A stretch of DNA of 55,407 nt from Phenylobacterium sp. (GTDB taxonomy: Bacteria > Pseudomonadota > Alphaproteobacteria > Caulobacterales > Caulobacteraceae): the NCBI RefSeq assembly GCF_030693625.1, contig NZ_JAUYAF010000075.1:1-55407 (forward strand), written 5' to 3'. The position numbers and the translations under genes were made by a program. How positions within the stretch are numbered: the stretch's first letter is position 1; the number at the start of each line of letters is the position of its first letter. Positions 39,802 through 48,385 of this stretch are shown piece by piece. Below the pieces are notes generated by a model. It saw nothing but the letters and a program-made list of their open reading frames with translations, was not told the DNA's origin and made no database searches.

Positions 39802-40580
39802 TCCTCGACGCCCATAGCCTGCCTGACTGGGGCTGGACGGCGCTCGCCGCCACGCTGGGCGCCGTGGCCGGCAGCTTCATCGGCCTCATCTCTTTGCGCC
39901 TGCCGGTCGGCAGGCCCGTCGGCGCGGCGCGTTCGGCTTGCGACGGCTGCGGTCGGCGGCTGGGCGTCCTGGACCTGGTTCCGATCCTGAGTTTCGTTGC
40001 GCTCCGGGGCCGCTGCCGCACCTGTGGGAGCTCCATCGCCCGGCGCTACCTGCTGCTGGAGGTGGGCTGCGCCTTGCTGGCGGTCTGGGCGGGCGTCGTT
40101 CATCCGGGCCCCTTGGCCCTGGCCGGCGCCCTGCTGGCCTGGCAACTGCTCCTGCTCTGCCTGCTGGACGCCGAGCACTTCTGGTTGCCCCGCGTGGTCA
40201 CCCTCCCCCTGGTCGCTTCGGGACTGGCGGTCTCAGCGGCCTCGGGGACGCAGGCGGCGCTGCACAGCCTGATCGGGGCGGGGGCCGGATTTCTCAGCCT
40301 GGCGACGATCGCCGCCCTCTATCGGCGCCTGCGCGGCCGCGAGGGTCTGGGGGGCGGCGACGCCTATATGTTGGCCGGCGCCGGGGCCTGGGTCGGATGG
40401 ATAGGCCTGCCGACCACGCTGTTGTGGGCCTCGCTGGCCGGTCTGAGCCTGGTGGCCTCCAGCCTGCTGGCCGGGCGCAAGGTCACGGCCGACCAGCGCC
40501 TGCCGTTCGGCGTATTCCTGGCGGCCGGAACCTGGCTGACCTGGCTCTACGGCCCCTTGGGCGGCGTGCGCCTACCCTAG
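39798..40580 (+). CDS. gspO: GspO, prepilin peptidase
   Basis: Aspartic membrane peptidase of 260 residues that cleaves and N-methylates the pseudopilins. Cytoplasmic zinc loop with two CxxC pairs (C48/C51, C73/C76), the first catalytic Asp in LLDAEHFWLP (D124), and the second in GGGDAYML (D188; most homologues have K-L where this has Y-M). Eight hydrophobic segments are visible. It lies on the plus strand, coupled to the resolvase-like gene, and ends tail-to-tail with gspN (4-base overlap). Confidence 0.92.
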   Translation: MILDAHSLPDWGWTALAATLGAVAGSFIGLISLRLPVGRPVGAARSACDGCGRRLGVLDLVPILSFVALRGRCRTCGSSIARRYLLLEVGCALLAVWAGVVHPGPLALAGALLAWQLLLLCLLDAEHFWLPRVVTLPLVASGLAVSAASGTQAALHSLIGAGAGFLSLATIAALYRRLRGREGLGGGDAYMLAGAGAWVGWIGLPTTLLWASLAGLSLVASSLLAGRKVTADQRLPFGVFLAAGTWLTWLYGPLGGVRLP

Positions 40581-41317
40581 GGCGGCGCTTCGCCACCGCC
40601 CAGACGTCCCTGGTCCACTCGCCGGAACCCGTCGATGGTCCGCTCGAACCCACTGAGCGCCGCCAGAGCCGCGAACCTGGGGTTAGTCGCCCGCAGCACG
40701 GTCTCCAGCCGGTATCCGCCCGCGCCGTCCAACCGGATCAGCACATCGATCGCCACCCCGTCGGCCAATCCGCTCAGGGGGATCACGGCGGCGCCCCCGC
40801 GACAGGTCGGCGAGCCCGACAGGACGAGGGCCGGGGCGAGCGGCGCGCCTCCGGGAAGGGCCAGCTGGTCGAGGGAGACCCGCCCGCCGGCCGAGCGGCA
40901 GAGGCCGTGGCGAAACTCGAGGTCCACGTCCTTCAGGCCAAGCCGCCCGTGGACCGGAGCCTTGGGGATCACCAAGCCCAGCGGCAGGGTCCCGTCCAGG
41001 CTGCGCCCGCCCGCCCGCTTGCCGGACAGCAGCAGCACACCCTTCGCCGAGATCGGCCCCTGAGTGCGGAACCAGACCCGGCCGCCGCCCAGGAACAGAC
41101 CGGCGACATCGAGACCCAGGCGCACATCCCCGAGCTCGACCCCGCCCAAGCGCGCGCCCTGCAGCTGCCCGCGCCAGATCGTGCCGCTCGCCTCGCGGGC
41201 CGCGAGGCCACGGCGTGCGGCGCCCATGGCGTCCAAGGCCAGCCGCAGCGGCGCCAGGCCGATCAGCAGCAGCGCCAGGGCGATCGTGAAGATCTGGGCC
41301 AGACGGAGCTGACTCAT
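40577..41317 (-). CDS. gspN: GspN, type II secretion protein N
   Basis: Protein of 246 residues with one N-terminal membrane helix (IFTIALALLLIGLAPL) and a periplasmic domain of the GspN type. GTIWRGQLQGARLGGVELGDV is the typical start of the domain, and a cysteine pair (LCRSAGG, PTCRGG) follows. Accessory inner-membrane component; many systems lack it. The ATG at 41317 overlaps the gspM stop (ATGA). Last gene of the 12-gene operon gspC-N. Confidence 0.85.
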   Translation of the reverse strand: MSQLRLAQIFTIALALLLIGLAPLRLALDAMGAARRGLAAREASGTIWRGQLQGARLGGVELGDVRLGLDVAGLFLGGGRVWFRTQGPISAKGVLLLSGKRAGGRSLDGTLPLGLVIPKAPVHGRLGLKDVDLEFRHGLCRSAGGRVSLDQLALPGGAPLAPALVLSGSPTCRGGAAVIPLSGLADGVAIDVLIRLDGAGGYRLETVLRATNPRFAALAALSGFERTIDGFRRVDQGRLGGGEAPP

Positions 41318-41787
41318 GACCCTGCCCTCTCCAGGGTGGCGTCCAGGGTGAGGCCGCCCGTGTCGTTCTTCACGATGGCCAGGTGGGTCGCGGCCACGCC
41401 ATGCTCACGCTGCAGCAGACTCAGCCACGGGAAAAGGACGGTGGGCGCGACGGACGGCGCCGAAACCCGGAGCCCGCCCGAGGGATCGGCCTCCACGCGC
41501 CCCAGGGCGATGCCAGCCGCCGCGGCCGTGGTGCTGACCGCCGCTTCCAGGGGCAGCCGGCGGGGCGGGGCCTTGGCGGGCGCCTTCAGCCGGGCGATCG
41601 CCGCGACATTCCGGGCGACCTCAGCCTGGTCCTGCACCGCCTCCGCATGTCGCTCTGACGCGGCCCTCGCGGCGGCCTGCAGGGGGCGCAGGACGCCAAA
41701 CAGCAGCACCACCAGCGCAAGGCAGGCGCCCATCACGCCAAGCAGGACCTGCTCGCGCCGGGTCCGGCCGTTCCACCACGCCATCAT
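41314..41787 (-). CDS. gspM: GspM, type II secretion protein M
   Basis: Inner-membrane protein of 157 residues: short cytoplasmic start (MMAWWNGRTRREQ), one helix LLGVMGACLALVVLLFGVL, then a coiled stretch and a ferredoxin-like periplasmic domain. Forms the inner-membrane platform with GspL, GspF and GspC. Two adjacent ATGs occur; the first (41787) overlaps the gspL stop as ATGA. Assignment rests on topology and operon position. Confidence 0.85.
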   Translation of the reverse strand: MMAWWNGRTRREQVLLGVMGACLALVVLLFGVLRPLQAAARAASERHAEAVQDQAEVARNVAAIARLKAPAKAPPRRLPLEAAVSTTAAAAGIALGRVEADPSGGLRVSAPSVAPTVLFPWLSLLQREHGVAATHLAIVKNDTGGLTLDATLERAGS

Positions 41788-42899
41788 GTGCGCGCTCCCA
41801 GGATTACGTCGCTGATCACGCGGGGGCCTTCCTGTTGGGTCGCTTCGTCCCGCATGGGGATTCCCGCCCCGCGCATGGCCGCGCGAAGCAGTTCGACATC
41901 GGATATCTGGCCGTAGCTGATCCGCGCCCGCACCGCGCCGTCGGGCGCCAGCACCAGGCTCTCCAGCTGGGCGCCCTCGATGGTCTCGAGGGCTGAGAAC
42001 AGGTTCGCCACCAGGCCCGTCGGCCCGCCGCCAGCGGCGAGCAGCAGTTCGTTGAGACGCGTACGGGTCTGGCCGGCGGGATCGGAGATCGCCGCGCCGG
42101 CCGGCAGGACCGTGGCCGCCTGCTGGGTGGCGCGCCGTTCCAAGCTGCCGGCGGCCAGGTGGTCGCGCAGGACCTGGGCTCCGAACAGGATCGGGAAGCT
42201 GAGAACCAGGACGCCCGCGAGGATCGCCGCCCGCTTCAGGTTGCGCCAGTCGAGCCGGCTCTCGCGGGCGGGGTCGAACTCGTCCTGCAGCAGGTTGACG
42301 AGCGGGGCCGCCGCCCCGGCCGCCAGGGCCGCCTCGATCGCCTCAGGCTGTTGCAGCATCACCACGTCGCGGCCCTGCAGGACAATGGCCACCAGGTCAG
42401 GCTCCAAGGTCATGGCCATGCGCCGTCCGCGCACCGCCACCAGGCCGCCGAGGGGCGCCGCCGACAGCGCCTCCCCCGCGGGCGCTGGCAGCATCAGGTG
42501 ATCGGGAAGCACAACATCGGGAACCACGCCATGCAGGGCGGCGTCGGCGAGCCAGACCTGCAGCAGGCGCCTGGCCACCACCACCACCAGGCGGTGCCCA
42601 TCCTCCTCCAGCGGGCCGATGGCCAGGTGAAGGTTCTCGTCGGCCAGGGCGAACTGGTCGGCCAGGTGCAGGCGCGCCGCGGCCTGGGCCTGAGCCAGGT
42701 TGCGGGTCGGCAGATGCAGCCAACGGGTGCTGACCTCCGACCCCGGGACCACCAGGACCTCACGCAGGGGCTCGGCCGGCCGGCCGACGCCGATGGGCGC
42801 CTCACCGCGGGCGACGACCACACCCGCCCGATCGACGATCATGTAATGGGGGGCGGCGTCGGCCCCCTGGGGCGCCAGGACGATGCGGGTTCTGCTCAT
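41784..42899 (-). CDS. gspL: GspL, type II secretion protein L
   Basis: Protein of 371 residues from the ATG at 42899, which overlaps gspK (ATGA). The cytoplasmic actin-like domain (about 1-230: EVSTRWLHLPTRNLAQAQAAA and LHLAIGPLEED) binds GspE. A membrane helix AAILAGVLVLSFPILFGAQVL follows, and a periplasmic domain pairs with GspM. It couples the ATPase to the pseudopilus platform. Confidence 0.88.
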   Translation of the reverse strand: MSRTRIVLAPQGADAAPHYMIVDRAGVVVARGEAPIGVGRPAEPLREVLVVPGSEVSTRWLHLPTRNLAQAQAAARLHLADQFALADENLHLAIGPLEEDGHRLVVVVARRLLQVWLADAALHGVVPDVVLPDHLMLPAPAGEALSAAPLGGLVAVRGRRMAMTLEPDLVAIVLQGRDVVMLQQPEAIEAALAAGAAAPLVNLLQDEFDPARESRLDWRNLKRAAILAGVLVLSFPILFGAQVLRDHLAAGSLERRATQQAATVLPAGAAISDPAGQTRTRLNELLLAAGGGPTGLVANLFSALETIEGAQLESLVLAPDGAVRARISYGQISDVELLRAAMRGAGIPMRDEATQQEGPRVISDVILGART

Positions 42900-43867
42900 T
42901 CGTCGTTCGTCCAACGTCTGGCGGCAAGGCGAATTCCGCCTGCGGCGTCCTGCTCAAACAGCGCGCTCGCCACCACGACGGCGTCGCGATAGCTGACTTC
43001 GCTCTCTAGGTTGAAGAAGCGCGACCGCACAGCGACCTGGGCGATCACATCGGCCGAGGGCTGCAGGTCGATCAATTGCGGCATGCGCCAGAAGGCCATC
43101 ACCTCCGACCAGCCCTGCGCCGGGCGCCCGGCGATGACGCGCCGCGCCGCCTCCACGGTGACCGCCCCGTCGGTGAGCATGACGACCAGGGGCGCCTGCT
43201 GCGGGGTCAGGGCGTTGAGGTTGATCGGCGAGAGCATCGTGGTCGGCAGGGCGCAGACAAAGGGCCGGACCCGGGCGTAGAGCGCGGGATCGAAACCGTG
43301 GACGGCCCGCAGCTCGCTGACCTCCGCCAGCAGGGCGCCGGCGGTGCGGTAGGGCTTGGCCCCTCGCGCATAGGTCTCGTCCTCCGCGCCGCCGGTCTCG
43401 CGCAGGGCGTCGCTGTCGATCCAGTCCACCAGAGCCCCGGTCAAGGCTTCGGCGGTCCGCGGCGCGACCTGCAACGCCTCCAGAAGCGCCGTAAACTGCG
43501 CGGCGCCCAGATCGCGGCGGCGATAGGATTCCCCCACGCCGTCGACGACGCTGTTCAGGTTGAAGCAGGTCGCGCCGTCGCTGATGCGGCCCTGCAGCGT
43601 GCCCTCGTCGATGGGGAAGGTGAAGGTCCGGCCGTTCCATTCAGCGGCGACGGGCGCATTGTCGCCGGCCAGCTCCACCAGGCGACGTCGCGCCAGGGTC
43701 TCGGCGCCCAGCGCATACCAGCGGGCCTGGCTGATGGCCTCTCCATTGGCGGTGCGCCGGATGCCGAACCGGATGTCGTCGAGCACCCCCACCGCCAGCG
43801 CCGACATCACCGCCACCAGCAGCAGAACGGTCAGCAGCGCCACCCCCTCCTCGCCTGGCCGCCTCAT
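42896..43867 (-). CDS. gspK: GspK, minor pseudopilin
   Basis: Large minor pseudopilin of 323 residues. Prepilin leader MRRPGEEG followed by VALLTVLLLVAVMSALAVGV; it lacks the Glu at mature position 5, as GspK proteins characteristically do. A helical insert domain (LEALQVAPRTAEALTGALVDW and INLNALTPQQAPLVV) is diagnostic. It caps the pseudopilus tip with GspI and GspJ. Overlaps both neighbours by ATGA. Confidence 0.9.
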   Translation of the reverse strand: MRRPGEEGVALLTVLLLVAVMSALAVGVLDDIRFGIRRTANGEAISQARWYALGAETLARRRLVELAGDNAPVAAEWNGRTFTFPIDEGTLQGRISDGATCFNLNSVVDGVGESYRRRDLGAAQFTALLEALQVAPRTAEALTGALVDWIDSDALRETGGAEDETYARGAKPYRTAGALLAEVSELRAVHGFDPALYARVRPFVCALPTTMLSPINLNALTPQQAPLVVMLTDGAVTVEAARRVIAGRPAQGWSEVMAFWRMPQLIDLQPSADVIAQVAVRSRFFNLESEVSYRDAVVVASALFEQDAAGGIRLAARRWTNDE

Positions 43868-44445
43868 GAGGCGCCTCCCGGCAGCAGGAACAATTGGCGC
43901 ACCTCGCCCACCGACTTGAGCGTCAGGGTCAGGCGAACCACCTGGGGCATGGGGACGCTCGACGAGGAGGTCCAGGTCGGACGCCAGGCGCCCTGCGAGA
44001 GAAACTCCACATCCGCCGCCTGCACGCCGTCGATCAGCCGCTGCGGCTCGCCCAGTCGCGCGCCATCCAGCGCCGGTCGCGATCGCCGCTCCAGGCGGCC
44101 GTCCTCGACGCGGTACTCCACATATTGCAGGGAGCCGCGCGCGGCTCGGTCGGGATTGTCCCAGCCCCGCCGGCTGAAGGCCAGCAACGCGCCGGGCGGC
44201 GGACCGCCGCCAAAGGGTCCCGCCGCCGGGGTGCCGGCCTCGTCGCGCGTGCGGCGCGGGGCGGCCTGTTCCAGGTCGCTCTTCAGCAGGGCGCGGGTTC
44301 GCTGGATGTCCCCCAGGCGGTCCATGCGGCCGCGCACGGCCACCTGATTGTCGACAGTGAACCGCATCACCGTCACGCCGGCCGCAGCCAGCAGACTGAA
44401 GATGAACAGGGCCACCAGCATTTCCACCAGGGTGAAGCCCTTCAT
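43864..44445 (-). CDS. gspJ: GspJ, minor pseudopilin
   Basis: Pseudopilin of 193 residues with a short leader MKG, cleaved before FTLVEMLVALFIFSLLAAAG, and a beta-rich globular domain (LAFSRRGWDNPDRAARGSLQ is typical of GspJ). Part of the tip complex with GspI and GspK. ATGA overlaps on both sides. No unusual residues. Confidence 0.92.
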   Translation of the reverse strand: MKGFTLVEMLVALFIFSLLAAAGVTVMRFTVDNQVAVRGRMDRLGDIQRTRALLKSDLEQAAPRRTRDEAGTPAAGPFGGGPPPGALLAFSRRGWDNPDRAARGSLQYVEYRVEDGRLERRSRPALDGARLGEPQRLIDGVQAADVEFLSQGAWRPTWTSSSSVPMPQVVRLTLTLKSVGEVRQLFLLPGGAS

Positions 44446-44807
44446 CCGCGCCCCCGGAACACCGTGACCTCGCCCAGGGTGCGGTCGCTGTCGGCGCGGG
44501 TCACCCGGACATCGATGCGGAGCACCGCGGGGTCGGCGGTGCGGCTGATCTGCTGGGTCCAGGCCCAGGTCCGGTCCCCGGCGGTCTCGGCGCCGCGATC
44601 CTCGCCCAGGGTGGGGAGTTCGGGCTGGGTGAGCAGCTCCACCGCGCGGTTCTCGGCCACCACGATGGCGAAGGTCCGCTCCTCCAGGGCCACCGCCGCG
44701 CGCGTGGTCTCGCCGGCCAGGTTCAGCAGGGCGACAACCGCCAGGCTGAACACGGCCAGCGCCACCAGCAGCTCGATGAGGGTGAAGCCTTCAGCCCGGC
44801 GCGACAT
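44442..44807 (-). CDS. gspI: GspI, minor pseudopilin
   Basis: Pseudopilin of 121 residues: leader MSRRAEG, then FTLIELLVALAVFSLAVVAL. The globular part has ALEERTFAIVVAENRAVELL and WTQQISRTADPAVLRIDV, typical of GspI. It begins 17 bases before the end of gspH, so translation is coupled. Nucleates the pseudopilus tip. Confidence 0.92.
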   Translation of the reverse strand: MSRRAEGFTLIELLVALAVFSLAVVALLNLAGETTRAAVALEERTFAIVVAENRAVELLTQPELPTLGEDRGAETAGDRTWAWTQQISRTADPAVLRIDVRVTRADSDRTLGEVTVFRGRG

Positions 44808-45270
44808 CGACCTTCACATTCCCGGCGTCGTCGACGGCTACCCCGGCCTGGCGGGGCGCGCGCGAAAGGGTGATGCGGGCGGCGCCGGCGACCCCGGTGG
44901 GATCGAAGCGAACGCCCTGGGCGCCGTCGGCGGCCACGACGGCCACCTTCAGGCCCGGGCTCCAGGCGACGGGTTCGAACGGCGCGGTGGTGAGCGGCGT
45001 CCAGCCGTCGCGGCCCTGGACCCTGAACCGGTAGCCGACTGTATCGACGGCCACGTCCACGGCGCGGTTGGTCAGCACCGCCTCCTCCTGGGCGCGCTTG
45101 AGCCGCGCGGCCAGCACCTCGGCCTCCCCGCCCGGCGTCGGTCCCTGATCGGGCGCGGTCATGACGACGGCCGCGCTGATCAGGCCGATGATGAACAGGG
45201 TCACCATCAGCTCGACCAGGGTGAAGCCCCGTTCGGAAAGAGGCCTAGCTCCAGTTGCCGATGTCGGCAT
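44791..45270 (-). CDS. gspH: GspH, minor pseudopilin
   Basis: Pseudopilin of 159 residues. The leader MPTSATGARPLSERG is followed by FTLVELMVTLFIIGLISAAV, then a GspH-type domain with ARLKRAQEEAVLTNRAVDVA and VRFDPTGVAGAARITL. Start chosen at ATG 45270, with GAGGG about 6 bases upstream; a GTG at 45285 is possible. It overlaps the gspG end by 26 bases. Confidence 0.9.
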   Translation of the reverse strand: MPTSATGARPLSERGFTLVELMVTLFIIGLISAAVVMTAPDQGPTPGGEAEVLAARLKRAQEEAVLTNRAVDVAVDTVGYRFRVQGRDGWTPLTTAPFEPVAWSPGLKVAVVAADGAQGVRFDPTGVAGAARITLSRAPRQAGVAVDDAGNVKVDVAPG

Positions 45271-45691
45271 CGTCGCCCTCGCCACCTTTGCGGCCGTCCG
45301 CCCCGAACGAATAGATGTCGAAGCGCCCCTTCTCGCCCGGCACCGCGTATTGATAGGGATTGCCCCACGGGTCCTGCGGCAGGCGGCGGATATAGCCGCC
45401 CTCGCGGTAGCGGTCGGGACGGGTTATGCCGGCCGGCGGGGTGACCAGCGCCTGCAACCCCTGCTCGTTGGTGGGGAAGGCGAAGTTGTCGAGCCGATAC
45501 CCCTCGATCGACTGCTCCAGCACCGAGATGTCGGCGCGGGCCTTCTCCTTCATGGCGCGATCCTGGCTGGGCAGGACATTGACCATGACGACGGTCGCCA
45601 GCAGCCCCAGGATGACGATCACCACCATCAGTTCCAGGAGGGTGAAGCCGGCCTCGGCATGGGGACGGCGGATTTGGCGAGGCATGTCCAT
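45245..45691 (-). CDS. gspG: GspG, major pseudopilin
   Basis: Major pseudopilin of 148 residues: leader ending AEAG, then FTLLELMVVIVILGLLATVV. The domain has ISVLEQSIEGYRLDNFAFPT and DPWGNPYQYAVPGE, with the acidic calcium-binding end GEGDDADIGNW. It polymerises into the pseudopilus shaft. AAGGA lies 8 bases before the ATG at 45691; ATG 45685 is an alternative. It begins 11 bases after gspF. Confidence 0.95.
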   Translation of the reverse strand: MDMPRQIRRPHAEAGFTLLELMVVIVILGLLATVVMVNVLPSQDRAMKEKARADISVLEQSIEGYRLDNFAFPTNEQGLQALVTPPAGITRPDRYREGGYIRRLPQDPWGNPYQYAVPGEKGRFDIYSFGADGRKGGEGDDADIGNWS

Positions 45692-45702
45692 CGCAGGTTC
45701 CT

Positions 45703-46917
45703 TCAGGACAGGGCGAGGTTGTTGATCTGCAGGATCGGCAGCAGGATCGACAGGACGATCAGGGTGACGATCCCACCCATGATCAGGATGATGACCGGCT
45801 CGAGCAGGCTGAGCGCGACGGCCGTGAAGGTGTTGAATTCGCGCTCCAGGTATTCCGAGGCGCGCTCCAGCATCACGTCGACACCGCCACTGCTCTCACC
45901 GCCGGCCGTCATATAGATAAGCAGCGGTGGGAAGACGTCGGCGCGGCGCATGGCGGTCGATAGGCTTCCCCCCTCCTCGATGGTGACGGCCATCTCTTCG
46001 GTGGCCTGCCGCAGCACCCGGTTGCGGACGGTGGGCGCGGTGATGCGCAGGCCCTCCAGGACGGGCAGGCCGCCGCTGATCATGGTGGCCAGGGTCCGCG
46101 CCAGGCGCGCGGCGTGCAGGTCGCCAATGAGCTTCCCGAAGATCGGCAGGGTCAGGAGGGCGCCGTCCACCCGCAGGCGGAAGGCGGGCCGTTGCAGGGC
46201 GCGCGCGAACAGCCCTCCCCCGACGATCAGCAGCAGCAGGGCCAGCCAGCCCCAGTCGCGCATGCCGGTAGAGATGACGATGACCACCCGGGTCAGCAGC
46301 GGCAGGGTCTGGCCCATCGACTCGAACTGCTCGACCACCTTGGGCACCACGAAGGTCATCAGCGCGATGACCACCGAGACCGCGGTGACCGCCAGGGCGG
46401 CCGGATAGACCAGGGCCGTCACCACCTTGCCCCGCGCCTGCTCGTCCCGCTCCAGCAGGTCGGCCAGGCGCTGAAGGATCGACGGCAGGGCGCCGGAACT
46501 CTCGCCGGCCGCCACCATGGCGCGGTAGAGCGCCGGAAACGACTTCGGCTCCCGCGAGAGGGCCGCCGATAGTCGGTGGCCCTCCAGCACCGCGGCGTGG
46601 ACCGTCGACAGGACCTGGCGCACCTGGGGCCGGTCGGCCTGCAGGGCGATGGTCCGCAGGGCTTCCTCCAGCGGCGCCACGGCGATCAGCGTGGCCAGCT
46701 GTCGCGTGACCAGGGCCAGGGCCTTGGCGCCGAGCCGGGGTCCGAACAGGGCCGGCCCGCTGCGGGCGCGGCTGTCGGCGCGCGCCGGGGCCAGCCGGGT
46801 GGGGACCAGCTTGCGGCTCTCCAGCTCCTGGCGCGCGACGCGCTCGCTGGCCGCCGAGATCACCCCTTTGCGGATCCGTCCGGCCCCATCGAGGGCGTCG
46901 TACTCAAACGCCGACAT
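45703..46917 (-). CDS. gspF: GspF, inner-membrane platform protein
   Basis: Polytopic protein of 404 residues with two repeated GspF domains (about 75-195 and 275-395). Each carries a conserved GExSG-type motif (MVAAGESSGALPSIL and MTAGGESSGGVDVML), and three membrane helices follow the domains. It starts MSAFEYDALDGAGRIRKG, the usual N-terminus. The start at 46917 overlaps gspE by 14 bases; the longer frame was rejected. Forms the base of the pseudopilus. Confidence 0.95.
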   Translation of the reverse strand: MSAFEYDALDGAGRIRKGVISAASERVARQELESRKLVPTRLAPARADSRARSGPALFGPRLGAKALALVTRQLATLIAVAPLEEALRTIALQADRPQVRQVLSTVHAAVLEGHRLSAALSREPKSFPALYRAMVAAGESSGALPSILQRLADLLERDEQARGKVVTALVYPAALAVTAVSVVIALMTFVVPKVVEQFESMGQTLPLLTRVVIVISTGMRDWGWLALLLLIVGGGLFARALQRPAFRLRVDGALLTLPIFGKLIGDLHAARLARTLATMISGGLPVLEGLRITAPTVRNRVLRQATEEMAVTIEEGGSLSTAMRRADVFPPLLIYMTAGGESSGGVDVMLERASEYLEREFNTFTAVALSLLEPVIILIMGGIVTLIVLSILLPILQINNLALS

Positions 46918-48385
46918 CGCTCGCCGTCTCCTGGCGGGTGACCCGGATCGCCTCCTCGACAGTGGTGATCCCGGCCGCGACATAGCTGCGGGCTTCCTGG
47001 GTCAGGGCCGGCGCGGCTTCGAAGGCGATGGCGGCGATCTCGTCCTCGCTGGCGTTCTCGCTGATCAGCCGGCGGATGCGGTCGTCGATGCGGACCGCCT
47101 CATAGACCCCGATCCGGCCGACATAGCCGGTCTGGTTGCAGGCCGGGCAGCCCGCGGCGCGATAGAGGGTGTCGCCCTCGCAGACCCCGGCCAGGCGGGC
47201 TGAGGCGGGATCGGCCGGCTCGGGCTTGCGGCAGACCTGGCAAAGGCGGCGCACCAGGCGCTGGGCCACGATGACCCGCAGGGTGGAGGCCAGCAGGAAG
47301 GGTTCGATGCCCATGTCGCGCAGCCGGGTGATGGCGCCCACGGCGTCGTTGGTGTGGACCGTCGAGAGCACCAGGTGGCCCGTGAGGCTGGCCTGGACCG
47401 CGATCTGGGCGGTCTCGGCGTCTCGGATCTCGCCCACCATCACCACGTCGGGATCCTGGCGCAGGATCGCCCGCAGTCCGGCGGCGAAGGTCATGCCGAC
47501 CTTGGTGTTGACCTGGGTCTGGCCGATTCCGGACACGGCGTACTCCACCGGGTCCTCGATGGTCAGGATATTGCGGCTGGCCTCGTTGAGCACGCCAAGG
47601 CCGGCATAGAGCGAGGTGGTCTTGCCCGAGCCGGTGGGCCCGGTCACCAGGATGATGCCGTTGGGTTCGCGCAGGGCGGCGCTGAAGGTGGCCAGCACCG
47701 AGGGCGTCATGCCGAGATCGGCCAGGCCCAGGCCCGCCTGCGCCTGATCCAGGATCCGCATCACCACCCGCTCGCCGGCCCGCGACGGCAGGGTCGAGAC
47801 CCGGACGTCGAGTGAGCGCCCCCCCAGGGACAGCGAAATCCGCCCGTCCTGCGGCACGCGCTTCTCGGCGATGTCCAGCCGGGCCATGACCTTGACGCGG
47901 GAGACCAGCAACGGGGCGAGACGCTGCGACAGGCTGAGCACTTCGCGCAGGACCCCGTCCACCCGGAAGCGCACCACCAGGCTGGCGTCGAAGGACTCGA
48001 TGTGGATGTCCGAGGCCCCAAGCCGCACCGCCTCGGCGATCAGGCCGTTGATCAGGCGGATGATCGGCGCGTCATCCTGGGCGTCCAGCAGGTCGGCGGT
48101 GACCGGGATGTCGTCGACCAGTCCCTCCAGGCCGCCGGTGAGTTCAAAGTCCTCGGCGCCGGTCGACAGCCCCTCGCCGCCATAGCTCTCCGACAGCCGC
48201 CGCTCGAAGTCGGTCCGCGACAGGGCCTGCACCTTCAGGGGCCTGCGCAGGGCGCGGCGCACCTCCACCAGCACCATCGGATCGGCGCCTTCGCGCAGAC
48301 CGACATGAGCCAGGTCGTCCACCTCCAGCAGCACGACGCCGTTCTGCTTGGCGAACCCGTAGGCGAGCAGCGGCGCCGCTGTCAT
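46904..48385 (-). CDS. gspE: GspE, type II secretion ATPase
   Basis: Hexameric ATPase of 493 residues. Walker A is in IILVTGPTGSGKTTSLY; the Asp box is ILTIEDPVEYAVSGIGQ, Walker B is RQDPDVVMVGEIRDAETA, the His box HLVLSTVHTNDAVG, and a zinc motif lies in CQVCRKP and CPACNQTGYVG. The N-terminal domain binds GspL. The start at 48385 overlaps the gspD stop as ATGA. Drives pseudopilus assembly. Confidence 0.96.
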   Translation of the reverse strand: MTAAPLLAYGFAKQNGVVLLEVDDLAHVGLREGADPMVLVEVRRALRRPLKVQALSRTDFERRLSESYGGEGLSTGAEDFELTGGLEGLVDDIPVTADLLDAQDDAPIIRLINGLIAEAVRLGASDIHIESFDASLVVRFRVDGVLREVLSLSQRLAPLLVSRVKVMARLDIAEKRVPQDGRISLSLGGRSLDVRVSTLPSRAGERVVMRILDQAQAGLGLADLGMTPSVLATFSAALREPNGIILVTGPTGSGKTTSLYAGLGVLNEASRNILTIEDPVEYAVSGIGQTQVNTKVGMTFAAGLRAILRQDPDVVMVGEIRDAETAQIAVQASLTGHLVLSTVHTNDAVGAITRLRDMGIEPFLLASTLRVIVAQRLVRRLCQVCRKPEPADPASARLAGVCEGDTLYRAAGCPACNQTGYVGRIGVYEAVRIDDRIRRLISENASEDEIAAIAFEAAPALTQEARSYVAAGITTVEEAIRVTRQETASDVGV